6,093 nucleotides of DNA from Cyanobacteriota bacterium (lineage in GTDB: Bacteria; Cyanobacteriota; Cyanobacteriia; Phormidesmidales; Phormidesmidaceae): assembly GCA_027619675.1 (NCBI GenBank), contig JAQCHG010000118.1, positions 1 through 6,093 on the forward strand, written 5' to 3'. Numbering within the stretch: the stretch's first letter is position 1; the number at the start of each line of letters is the position of its first letter. A program made the translations under genes and the position numbers. Below, in pieces: positions 1-6,093 of the stretch. The notes beneath the pieces were generated by a model, which did no database searches, had not been told where the DNA came from, and saw only the letters and a list, made by a program, of their open reading frames with translations.

Positions 1-2795
1 ACACCCTCTGGGGGGAAATCGCCTATCAACTGGGGGGCATCGAAGGGTACCAACTGCTGCGGGGATCCGATGAAAACCGCATTAGCCCCGGCACGTCGGT
101 GCTGGAGCGCCTGGTGGGGGATGAACCCACTGTCATCATCGTGGATGAGATTGCCCGCCACCTGCGGGCAGCGAAGGCCAAGCTGGTGGGCCAAAGCACC
201 CTGGCGGATCAGGTGGTGGCCTTTTTCTTCTCTCTGATGGACCAGGCGGCGGCCTGCAAAAATCTGGTTTTTGTCTATTCCCTGGCCTCAGCTTCCGATA
301 CCTTTGCCAAGGAAACCGCTGAAGTGCAGCAGGAGTTGGTGCGGGCCTCCGCCCGCCAGGAGCGGGTGCTCAGCCCCAGCACCGACATTGAGGTGTACAA
401 CATCGTGCGGCAACGACTCTTTAGCAGCATCAGTGCTGAGGCTGCCGATAAAGCCTCGGAAGCCTACCTGCAAGCCTTTCGGGCCAGCCGGGTGAACCTG
501 CCCGATGCCTGTAAGGATTCCACCTACGCGACGGCGATCGCCAACAGCTATCCCTTCCATCCCGAACTGTTCAACCTGCTGACGAAGAAAATCGCCTCGA
601 TTCCAGAGTTCCAGCGCACACGCGGGGCACTGCGACTGTTTGCCCGCCTGGTGCGCTACCTGTGGCGGCAGGGGGACCCGCACACCCCACTGATTCACCC
701 CCACCACATGCCCCTGGGCCTAGAGGAAGAACTCACCAGCGACCTCACCTCCCGCATTCAGCGCCCCCTCATGCGGATCCCCATTGGGGCCGACATTTAC
801 AACCCCGATGGCCGCGAAGCCCATGCCCAGCAGCAGGATCAAGACTGGCAAGCGGCGGGGAAACCCCCCTTCTCCACCTGGCTGGGGCGCACCATCTTCC
901 TTCATTCCCTCACCCAAGGGGTGGCGGCGGGCATTCGACGGGCGGAACTCAACCTGTCTCTGCTGACCCCAGGGCTGGAGATTAGCTTTGTGGATCGGGC
1001 ACTGGAGCGGCTGACTAAGGTGGCCTGGTATCTGGATGTGGACCCGATTACCTCCATTGCCCGGTTTAAAGAAGAGCCCTCCATCAACAAAATCATTGCG
1101 GAGGAGAAAGCCCAGGTGGGGCTGACGGAAGCCAAGGAAGACCTGCGCCAGCGGCGGGATACCATCTTTGCTACCAAGTTTTTTGATCTGGTGAAGGGGC
1201 CAGAAAGCGCCCATGAGGTGGACGATCGCGCCGATACCGTCGCCCTGTGCGTGATTGACTTCAACGAAGCCACGGTGAGGTCCTCGATGGATGGCCCGCC
1301 GCTGGTGGTGGAGCAAATCTTCAACAACACCGGGGAATCGGGCAAGTTCCGCACCTTCCGCAATCGGCTGTTGTTTTTGCTGGCCAACGGTCAAGAACTG
1401 GAGCGGGCTATTGATCTGGCACGGGAATACAAGGCGATTCAAAACATTCTGCGCAGCCCTAACCGCCTGGAGGATTTATCCGAAAGCCAGCAGCGGCAGC
1501 TTAAGGAAAAGGAAGGGGCGATGGATCTGGAGGTGCGCATTGCCCTGACCAATGCCTATCGCCACCTGTTCTACCCGGCCAATGACCCCGTCAAGGCTCC
1601 CAAGGGGCTGATGCACTATCCCCTACCGGCCCAAGATTCCAGCACGGTGAAGGGCAACCGCAACCAGCAGGACATCATTCTGAAGGCGCTGAAGGACTGT
1701 GCCAAGGTGCGACCTGAGGAGGCAGGCCCCTATGCCCCGGCCTATGTGCTGCAAAAGGTGTGGCCGCCAGGAATTGACCACTGGACGACCAAAGCCCTGC
1801 GGGAGCAGTTTGCCAAGGATTTGGGGCTCAATATTCTGCTGGATGCGGAGGTGGCCAAGCTGCGGGATACCCTGCGCCAAGGGCTGCAAGCGGGGCAGTG
1901 GGATATGAAGCTGGGAGACAAGCTTTTCATCAAAACCGATGGCCCTGTTCCAATGCCTGACACCCTTGAGTTTTCTGAGCGGGTGGAGCTGTATCGCCGA
2001 GGGTTGCTGAAGCCGCCTGAGCCGCGAGTAATTGAGCTGGATGCCCAGGTCTTAGCGGGGGGCGGTGAGTTGCGCACGGTGCAGGTGACCTGGCAGGCAC
2101 GGGAGGCCCTGAAGGTGCAGCTCTATCAAGGGGGGCAGTTGGTGGAGCTGGATCGCGAGTTTTATCCCAGGGACAACTATGAAACCCAAATTGCCCGCAC
2201 CACCGAGTTTCGATTGGTGGCGGACTATGGCTCTGGGGAAACGGCGGAGCAAACGACGACCGCTGTGATTTATACCCCTGGCGGTAGTACCCCTTCTAAT
2301 GCCAATAGCGATCGAGGCAGCTACGGTGACCAAGGAACGCTACTTGAGCGCCCCACCCAGTGGAGCCAGGACGGCAGCCCCAATAAGGTCTTTAATGACC
2401 TGGCGGACTGGTTGAGCAACAAGCCTGTGGCAGGCATCACCCGACTGGATGTGGTGGTGAGTGATGTTGTGGATTACCGCAAAATGGGTACCTCTCTGCC
2501 CTTGTTGGTGCGCTACGACATTGAGGTGGAGCAGCTCATCACGATTCAGACGGGAACGCAGTTTGTGCGGTTGGACTACCAAGGGGATGTGCGGGGGTTT
2601 CAGGGCTTTTTCGGTACCCTGAATGGGCTGTTGAATCAGCAAGGGACGGAGGCAAGCTTGACCCTAACCCTCCGGTTTACGTTTGACCCAGCGATCGCCT
2701 CCACGGGTCCTGAACTCCAGGCGCTGCGACAGGCCCTCACCCGAAATCCGGTGGAGCGCTTGGGGGCGACGGTTCACTTAGAATATGAGTCCTAG
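1..2795 (+). CDS. DUF499 (COG1483) AAA+ ATPase, 5'-partial
   Basis: Large predicted ATPase of the DUF499 family, which is linked to DNA-modification-type phage defence clusters; its biochemical role is not established. The frame is open to the left edge (first full codon at 3), giving 930 visible residues. The GTG at 99 is internal, because the upstream codons encode the family-like stretch TLWGEIAYQLGG. Walker A and the N-terminus are therefore missing. Counting from the first full codon, Walker B is VIIVDE at 44-49, a sensor-like strand NLVFVYSLAS is at 87-96, YPFHPELFNLL is at 183-193, and FQRTRGALR, with candidate arginine-finger residues, is at 203-211. A long helical middle follows. Residues about 676-757 look like an Ig/FN3-type beta domain, then comes a Gly/Ser/Asn-rich linker (757-779) and a mixed alpha/beta tail ending at TAG. 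GC is high, about 65-70% in several hand-counted 60-base lines. I am sure of the family but not of the system type; a DUF1156 methylase/helicase (Hma-like) or BREX-like neighbourhood is possible. Confidence 0.9.
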   Translation, partial: TLWGEIAYQLGGIEGYQLLRGSDENRISPGTSVLERLVGDEPTVIIVDEIARHLRAAKAKLVGQSTLADQVVAFFFSLMDQAAACKNLVFVYSLASASDTFAKETAEVQQELVRASARQERVLSPSTDIEVYNIVRQRLFSSISAEAADKASEAYLQAFRASRVNLPDACKDSTYATAIANSYPFHPELFNLLTKKIASIPEFQRTRGALRLFARLVRYLWRQGDPHTPLIHPHHMPLGLEEELTSDLTSRIQRPLMRIPIGADIYNPDGREAHAQQQDQDWQAAGKPPFSTWLGRTIFLHSLTQGVAAGIRRAELNLSLLTPGLEISFVDRALERLTKVAWYLDVDPITSIARFKEEPSINKIIAEEKAQVGLTEAKEDLRQRRDTIFATKFFDLVKGPESAHEVDDRADTVALCVIDFNEATVRSSMDGPPLVVEQIFNNTGESGKFRTFRNRLLFLLANGQELERAIDLAREYKAIQNILRSPNRLEDLSESQQRQLKEKEGAMDLEVRIALTNAYRHLFYPANDPVKAPKGLMHYPLPAQDSSTVKGNRNQQDIILKALKDCAKVRPEEAGPYAPAYVLQKVWPPGIDHWTTKALREQFAKDLGLNILLDAEVAKLRDTLRQGLQAGQWDMKLGDKLFIKTDGPVPMPDTLEFSERVELYRRGLLKPPEPRVIELDAQVLAGGGELRTVQVTWQAREALKVQLYQGGQLVELDREFYPRDNYETQIARTTEFRLVADYGSGETAEQTTTAVIYTPGGSTPSNANSDRGSYGDQGTLLERPTQWSQDGSPNKVFNDLADWLSNKPVAGITRLDVVVSDVVDYRKMGTSLPLLVRYDIEVEQLITIQTGTQFVRLDYQGDVRGFQGFFGTLNGLLNQQGTEASLTLTLRFTFDPAIASTGPELQALRQALTRNPVERLGATVHLEYES

Positions 2796-2808
2796 GTGGG
2801 CGCGAGCT

Positions 2809-2812
2809 GAGG
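2809..2812 (+). promoter_or_regulatory. Shine-Dalgarno-like GAGG before the 142-aa gene
   Basis: GAGG lies 9 bases before the ATG at 2822 in the 26-bp gap after the ATPase gene. It supports that start and translation as the second gene of the same message. Confidence 0.5.
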
Positions 2813-2821
2813 TACAAGGCC

Positions 2822-3250
2822 ATGCAAGAGTTTCAGTTGCGGGTGGTGCCCCTCCAAAACAATGACTTTGCCCTGGAGCTTTACCAGTGTGCCTACAAGC
2901 AGGCGGGGGCAAAGAAGCGTCCAGCGGCGAAGCGGGTAGGTCGTCTGAAGGGCAAACCGCTGGTGCAGGCGCGGCAGGCGATCTATGGGGCGCTGAAGGC
3001 GTGCAAGTATGATCCCCAGACGTTGAGCTATAGACGGCAGACGCCCTATGTCCTTACGGAGGAGGTGGGGGTGAGTTTGGCGCTGTTGTTCCAGACGTTG
3101 CAGCCGATGTCTAAGCCGGAGCGCATTGCCAATATTGCCGATGGCATTGCGGCTATGAGCAATGAAGAGGCCCACTATTGGTTTGGCAAGGTGAGTAATG
3201 GCAAGAAACGTCCTGCCCTGAAGGCAATGCGGGTGCTGCTGGGGGATTAA
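2822..3250 (+). CDS. Small uncharacterised partner of the DUF499 ATPase (DUF7680-like?)
   Basis: A 142-residue cytosolic-looking protein with no signal peptide or membrane segment. It begins with a strand-rich segment (FQLRVVPLQNNDFALELYQ, 4-22), continues with a lysine/arginine-rich stretch (about 30-50: KKRPAAKRVGRLKGK) and ends helical, with the motif IANIADGIAAMSNEEAHYWF (102-121) and a basic tail ending KAMRVLLGD. I recall such proteins beside DUF499 ATPases, and I believe the family is now labelled DUF7680, but the label is unchecked. No catalytic motif is evident. The gene follows the ATPase by 26 bp with a fair ribosome binding site and shares its high GC (67% over 2941-3000), so an operon and a shared function are likely. 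The basic N-terminal half would suit nucleic-acid or protein binding, which is inference only. Confidence 0.8.
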   Translation: MQEFQLRVVPLQNNDFALELYQCAYKQAGAKKRPAAKRVGRLKGKPLVQARQAIYGALKACKYDPQTLSYRRQTPYVLTEEVGVSLALLFQTLQPMSKPERIANIADGIAAMSNEEAHYWFGKVSNGKKRPALKAMRVLLGD

Positions 3251-3253
3251 GGC

Positions 3254-3592
3254 TTGAAACTACCCTATGCAGCGGCAGTAGATCGCCGTCAGATATTACA
3301 GAAGCTTGAGACCTATGCCCTAGATTTCAACCATCCCAGCGGCAAACACAAAGCTCGACTCTTTCGCTCCAAACTAGGGATTACCCTGGAGAGTAAAACA
3401 TTCTTGGCGGATGCCTTGATGGAAGCTGTGCTTCAAGTAGATGCGATCGCGACAACTGAAGACCAATATGGAAAACGCTATGTTGTTGATTTTCCAATCG
3501 CTGCTGTCGGGGGTGGATCTATGGTTCGCAGTGCATGGATTATCCGCCAAGGTGAACCGATGCCAAGATTAACGAGCGTTTATCCCATTTAG
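3254..3592 (+). CDS. DUF6883 domain protein, TTG start
   Basis: A 112-residue single-domain protein matching the DUF6883 pattern: the start MKLPYA, the basic stretch HPSGKHKARLF (27-37), YGKRYVVDF (73-81) and the end VRSAWIIRQGEPMPRLTSVY. Its function is not established. From memory, the same fold unit also occurs at the end of longer polymorphic-toxin-like proteins, which makes a toxin or nuclease role possible but unproven. The start must be TTG at 3254: an in-frame TAA (3248-3250) lies only one codon upstream, the family typically begins MKLP, and the next methionine is deep inside the domain. The GGGGGA at 3241-3246 may serve as a weak ribosome binding site. GC is about 48% over 3361-3600, clearly below the two upstream genes, so it may be a separately acquired cassette with the DUF4926 gene that follows 21 bp later. 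Confidence 0.82.
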   Translation: MKLPYAAAVDRRQILQKLETYALDFNHPSGKHKARLFRSKLGITLESKTFLADALMEAVLQVDAIATTEDQYGKRYVVDFPIAAVGGGSMVRSAWIIRQGEPMPRLTSVYPI

Positions 3593-3602
3593 TGAGTTGG
3601 AC

Positions 3603-3608
3603 AGGAGG
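3603..3608 (+). promoter_or_regulatory. Strong Shine-Dalgarno AGGAGG for the DUF4926 gene
   Basis: A perfect AGGAGG five bases before the ATG at 3614. It is the best ribosome binding site in the window. With the TTG start and poor site of the gene before it, it suggests that the second protein is made in excess of the first. Confidence 0.8.
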
Positions 3609-3613
3609 CAGCG

Positions 3614-3865
3614 ATGACAACAATTCACCTCCATGACATGGTGGCCTTGATGGAGGATACCCAGGCCCAGCGGTTTCCCATGGGAGACGCGATTTTGCTC
3701 CGACGGGGACAGGTAGGGACGGTGGTTGAGGAATTGGGTCAGGGAGAAGCGTTTGAAATTGAGTTTGTCCAAACCGACGGACAAGCCTATGCCATGTTGG
3801 CTGTTCAGGCGGAAAAGCTAATTCCGCTCTATTACGAGCCGATTGAATGGGTAGCAGCTAGCTAA
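3614..3865 (+). CDS. DUF4926 domain protein
   Basis: An 83-residue acidic protein of the DUF4926 type. The pattern is HDMVALMEDTQ (6-16), a glycine turn GQVGTVVEEL (about 32-41), EIEFVQTDGQAYAMLAV and the end KLIPL. This recalls a small SH3/KOW-like beta barrel, from the general look rather than a search. The family's function is unknown. It commonly follows a DUF6883 gene, and here it comes 21 bp after one with a strong ribosome binding site, so the two probably act together. If they form a toxin-antitoxin-like pair, this acidic, well-translated member would be the neutralising partner; that is inference. Compared with typical DUF4926 proteins it carries extra residues between the first strand and the glycine turn (about 17-31) and a short C-terminal tail. 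Confidence 0.82.
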   Translation: MTTIHLHDMVALMEDTQAQRFPMGDAILLRRGQVGTVVEELGQGEAFEIEFVQTDGQAYAMLAVQAEKLIPLYYEPIEWVAAS

Positions 3866-3872
3866 GTAGCTG
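3855..3872. terminator. Weak hairpin between convergent genes
   Basis: CAGCTA and TAGCTG form a 6-bp stem with a 6-base loop, overlapping the stop of the DUF4926 gene and the 9-bp gap between the two stop codons. No clear U-run follows on either strand, although CTTTTCC lies a few bases after it on the plus strand. It could serve both transcripts as a weak bidirectional terminator. The stem is short and may be chance. Confidence 0.22.
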
Positions 3873-3874
3873 GC

Positions 3875-4348
3875 TCAACTTTTCCGCTCTGACTCAAAGG
3901 CTAGCCAGCCTTCAGCCTTGAGATGTTCCCAAGCCACCTTGAGGTGGCGGGGCTTGAAGAGATTTTTCTTACGATCGCTCCACGCCTGCACCTGCTGGAT
4001 GGCGACCTGGCAGTCCTCAGCCGCTTCAGGATCTTCCTGGGTAACCCAGTGGAGGGTGGCTAGCATTTCTAGACCGTAGGGGGTTTCAAAGCCTTCGATT
4101 AGCTGACTGACGCGCTCAAAGGGTCGATCTCGATCTTGCCCATAATCCTCCTCCTTGGTTCCCTCTAGGGCGTGGTTCAAGTTGTAGGCGTAGGGGCCGT
4201 AGTGCGAGCGGCGGTAGGTTACCCCCTGAAACCCTGGCTCACCAGCCATTTTGAGTAGATAGACTAGCTTTTGAATTTCGGTGTAACTGGCTCGATACCC
4301 AGACTGTTCATAGCGTTCTAGCAAGCGGGTTATTTCAGGTGCAGTCAT
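3875..4348 (-). CDS. Free-standing DarG-like C-terminal domain
   Basis: A 157-residue protein resembling the C-terminal half of DarG, the antitoxin of the DarT DNA ADP-ribosyltransferase. Visible signatures are YTEIQKLVYLLKMAGEP (21-37), YRRSHYGPYAYNLNHALEGT (45-64), IEGFETPYGLEMLATLHWV (about 83-101) and FKPRHLKVAWEHLKAEGWL near the end. In DarG an N-terminal macro domain removes ADP-ribose from DNA, while the C-terminal domain binds and blocks DarT. Here the macro domain is absent: an in-frame TGA (4361-4363) lies five codons before the ATG, and only 54 bp separate it from the protease gene. No DarT is visible. There is no Shine-Dalgarno sequence before the ATG. The domain is complete, so this is either a true stand-alone DarT-binding or adaptor protein, or a remnant still in frame. 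The YGPYAYNL region also recalls Panacea/SocA-type antitoxin domains. It probably shares a transcript with the protease. Confidence 0.78.
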   Translation of the reverse strand: MTAPEITRLLERYEQSGYRASYTEIQKLVYLLKMAGEPGFQGVTYRRSHYGPYAYNLNHALEGTKEEDYGQDRDRPFERVSQLIEGFETPYGLEMLATLHWVTQEDPEAAEDCQVAIQQVQAWSDRKKNLFKPRHLKVAWEHLKAEGWLAFESERKS

Positions 4349-4372
4349 AGGAGAATCTAGTCAAGGAATTAC

Positions 4373-4385
4373 CGACCTAAGGTCG
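4373..4385. repeat. Short palindrome CGACCTAAGGTCG
   Basis: A perfect 6-bp inverted repeat around one base, in the 54-bp gap between the protease and the DarG-like gene. It could be an operator half-site pair or a small mRNA hairpin. Neither is supported by anything further, and no convincing promoter is visible in the gap. Confidence 0.25.
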
Positions 4386-4402
4386 AAGTTCTGCCTCCAC
4401 AT

Positions 4403-6093
4403 CTAGCGAATCCGCAAGCGCTGAGCGACTTGAGTTCTGAGCCTGAGCTGGTTGTAGAGGTCAACCTCGGTGTTGGAGTGGCTGAGAGATGCCACGAGGG
4501 CATAGCGCTGTACAGGAATTTCTTCAGGCTTGGCCCACTTGCGGTTGCAGCTAACGACCAAATAGAGAGGGCCTTGGTCATATCCCGTAGCACGGGAGGA
4601 GATCTCAATTTGCCCTTTCTGAAGGGTTCCTTTTTTGCGCTGATTACTACCTGGCCAGAGATTGACGAAAATTCCGTTACCATGACGGTTGCGTAGATCT
4701 GACAGTGACATCTCGGTGAAGTCTTCTGGAGAGTCACTTCTGCTGGCATTCACAAAGGCGTTGACGATCGTTTCTCGGTCAATGTTTTTGAATAGGTGAA
4801 ATTCCATGGTGACACCCAAATAAGAGTCTCCCCGTGTGGGGCGTGTGGGAGGGTCGAAGGCCAAGGCGATGGAGAGAGTGCGCGTTCCCTGAGTTTGCAG
4901 GAAGTCTTCGGGGAGGGGTGGGATTTCATACATCTGGAAATTCCCAACGGGAATGAAGACGTCGTCTTCGAGGAGAACGACACGGTTTTCGGTGGAAAAC
5001 TGGGCTCTGCTGAGATCGGGCTGACCGTAGCCGTAGACTTTCAGACGGTTTTGCTTATCTTGAGCGGTGTCATCAGGGAAAGCGTCTGGAATCTCATCGG
5101 GTAACTGAGCTGAGTTGGCAATCAAAGCTCGAATGAGGTTAGACGAGGCATTGGGATATTGGGTGAAGAGACGGGCTGCCATATTGGCGACCCTTGGGGC
5201 GGCAAAGCTGGTGCCGCAAATCGCCCGAAAGAGGCGTCCTTCTCTAAAGTCCTTGGCGAGGGTGATGACGGCAACGCCTGGTTCATTGTTGATGAGGCGT
5301 TGACTGTCGATAACAAAATCGCCACCAAATTCGACGACTTCAGGTTTCACCATGCCGTCTACACTAAATCCGGTGCGCGTAAATGGAGACGGGTAGCCGT
5401 TGACTCTTGCGATCGCCCGCCGCTGCGCATCATCAGGATACTGAGCACTGCCTGTCCCTGCCGAAATAGAGCCCACGGTCAAGGCGATCGCGGCGGTTGC
5501 GGGTTCAATCACGCGAGCTTCGTTATTTAATAGATAATGTGGGTAGTCACGTAGGGCTAGCTCATTAGATTCGGTAGCGTAGTTGAAGTTTCCAGCAGAG
5601 ATGACGAATACCAGATTCTTATGCTGATATTCATAGGCTAGTTCATCAATGAGAGCGGCTAGCGGAAACTGCTTTTGACCTTCCCGGAAAACTAATCTAG
5701 GATCTCCTAGAGAAAGGTTGATGACTTGGCAGTTGGGGTAAGCATTGATGAAATACTCAACAGCTTGACGGAGCTGATTTTCGAGTAATTCATCGGGATC
5801 ATACTCATTGTTCTCGTTGGTGACGCGAGCGGAAAATAACCAGGTTTCAAGCTGAAAGGTCAGTTCTTGGATACACTGGTTTACATTGCTGTAGAGCGCG
5901 ATGCCTGAAACTGCGGTTCCGTGGCCTGGTGTGAAGTTGTCACCATCCTCTGGCCCACCTGTGACTACTTGATGCTCTCGATCAGGAAAGACTTCCGTGT
6001 CTCCCAAGGCTGGGCCAATCAGCGGATGCCCCCCTTGCACTCCAGAATCAATTACTAGAACACCGCAGTTGCCCTCGGGAGGCGGCAAGATCT
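4403..6093 (-). CDS. Subtilisin-like S8 serine protease, IetS-like, 5'-partial
   Basis: Catalytic part of an S8 peptidase of the subtilisin-like group found with AAA ATPases, as in IetAS phage defence. The frame is open to the right edge. The TTG at 6088 is an internal leucine in ...ILPPPEGNCGV, so the N-terminal region this group usually carries before the protease domain lies outside. Counting from that TTG, the triad is Asp14 (VLVIDSGV), His56 (GHGTAVSG) and Ser294 (GTSFAAPRVA), and the oxyanion Asn167 sits in VISAGN. All are intact, so the enzyme should be active. Residues about 355-561 form a beta-rich tail with family-like phrases (YEIPPLPEDF, LSIALAFDPPTRPTRG, LYNQLRLRTQV). The visible part has no secretion signal, and family members act in the cytosol by inference. 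GC is low (about 42% over 5581-5640 and 5701-5820). The DarG-like gene follows after 54 bp. Confidence 0.93.
   Translation of the reverse strand, partial: ILPPPEGNCGVLVIDSGVQGGHPLIGPALGDTEVFPDREHQVVTGGPEDGDNFTPGHGTAVSGIALYSNVNQCIQELTFQLETWLFSARVTNENNEYDPDELLENQLRQAVEYFINAYPNCQVINLSLGDPRLVFREGQKQFPLAALIDELAYEYQHKNLVFVISAGNFNYATESNELALRDYPHYLLNNEARVIEPATAAIALTVGSISAGTGSAQYPDDAQRRAIARVNGYPSPFTRTGFSVDGMVKPEVVEFGGDFVIDSQRLINNEPGVAVITLAKDFREGRLFRAICGTSFAAPRVANMAARLFTQYPNASSNLIRALIANSAQLPDEIPDAFPDDTAQDKQNRLKVYGYGQPDLSRAQFSTENRVVLLEDDVFIPVGNFQMYEIPPLPEDFLQTQGTRTLSIALAFDPPTRPTRGDSYLGVTMEFHLFKNIDRETIVNAFVNASRSDSPEDFTEMSLSDLRNRHGNGIFVNLWPGSNQRKKGTLQKGQIEISSRATGYDQGPLYLVVSCNRKWAKPEEIPVQRYALVASLSHSNTEVDLYNQLRLRTQVAQRLRIR

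Larger units (their letters stand above)
534..5491. repeat. Five HIP1 palindromes (GCGATCGC)
   Basis: Exact GCGATCGC occurs at 534-541, 2691-2698, 3443-3450, 5409-5416 and 5484-5491, all inside genes. One copy per about 65 kb is the random expectation for an 8-mer, so five in 6 kb is strong enrichment. It is the main evidence for a cyanobacterial host. Copies lie in both blocks, including the low-GC protease, so any transfer was probably from another cyanobacterium or is old. Confidence 0.9.

Noticed and set aside
99..101. GTG at 99 as the start of the DUF499 gene
   Set aside because: The frame is open to position 3 and the upstream codons encode family-like sequence (TLWGEIAYQLGG), so the gene is cut by the window edge.
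720..1442. Long minus-strand open frames opposite the ATPase gene (also 902-1387 and 288-707)
   Set aside because: They lie wholly inside a recognised gene, share no known motifs, and are typical of GC-rich antisense frames.
3897..3912. AAGGCT-AGCC-AGCCTT inverted repeat as a terminator
   Set aside because: It lies within the coding end of the DarG-like gene, has a 6-bp stem and no U-run after it on the plus strand.
4361..4402. 13-codon open frame (ATG directly after the protease stop) as a leader peptide
   Set aside because: It is very short, has no recognisable leader features or attenuator behind it, and a frame this length is expected by chance.
4796..5530. Plus-strand open frames opposite the protease gene (4796-5104, 5115-5303, 5159-5530)
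   Set aside because: They overlap the protease catalytic region and its tail, are compositionally odd and have no family resemblance.
6086..6088. TTG at 6088 as the start of the serine protease
   Set aside because: The catalytic Asp would lie only 14 residues from the start. The frame continues with ATC (Ile) to the edge, and the family carries a region before the protease domain.

Overview
The window looks cyanobacterial. The palindrome GCGATCGC (HIP1), which is strongly over-represented in many cyanobacterial genomes, occurs five times in about 6 kb, and coding sequence fills nearly all of the DNA. I cannot name the genus. Every recognisable gene belongs to a family common in prokaryotic defence or toxin-antitoxin neighbourhoods, so this reads as part of a defence or accessory island. 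There are no RNA genes, CRISPR arrays or transposase genes.

Left part, plus strand (1-3250). The window opens inside a large DUF499 (COG1483) AAA+ ATPase gene, whose N-terminus with Walker A lies off the left edge. A 142-residue companion of unknown function follows after 26 bp. DUF499 ATPases are typically found with a DUF1156 adenine-specific DNA methylase and helicase or nuclease genes in modification-linked defence clusters. The methylase is not in the window and would be expected further left.

Middle, plus strand (3254-3865). A DUF6883 protein starts at a TTG two codons after the stop of the companion gene. A DUF4926 protein with a strong AGGAGG ribosome binding site follows. The pair resembles a small two-gene cassette, possibly toxin-antitoxin-like. 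It has visibly lower GC than the genes before it.

Right part, minus strand (3875-6093). Transcribed from right to left come a subtilisin-like S8 serine protease, cut at its N-terminus by the right edge, and then, 54 bp later, a 157-residue protein that looks like the C-terminal domain of the DarG antitoxin without its macro domain. The protease family is the one paired with an AAA ATPase in IetAS-type phage defence. The ATPase would be expected just beyond 6093. The two blocks meet tail to tail with only 9 bp between stop codons.

The points most worth following are the free-standing DarG-like C-terminal domain next to an IetS-like protease, the DUF6883/DUF4926 cassette, and the small partner of the DUF499 ATPase. 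All family names come from reading the protein sequences and from memory. No database search was possible.
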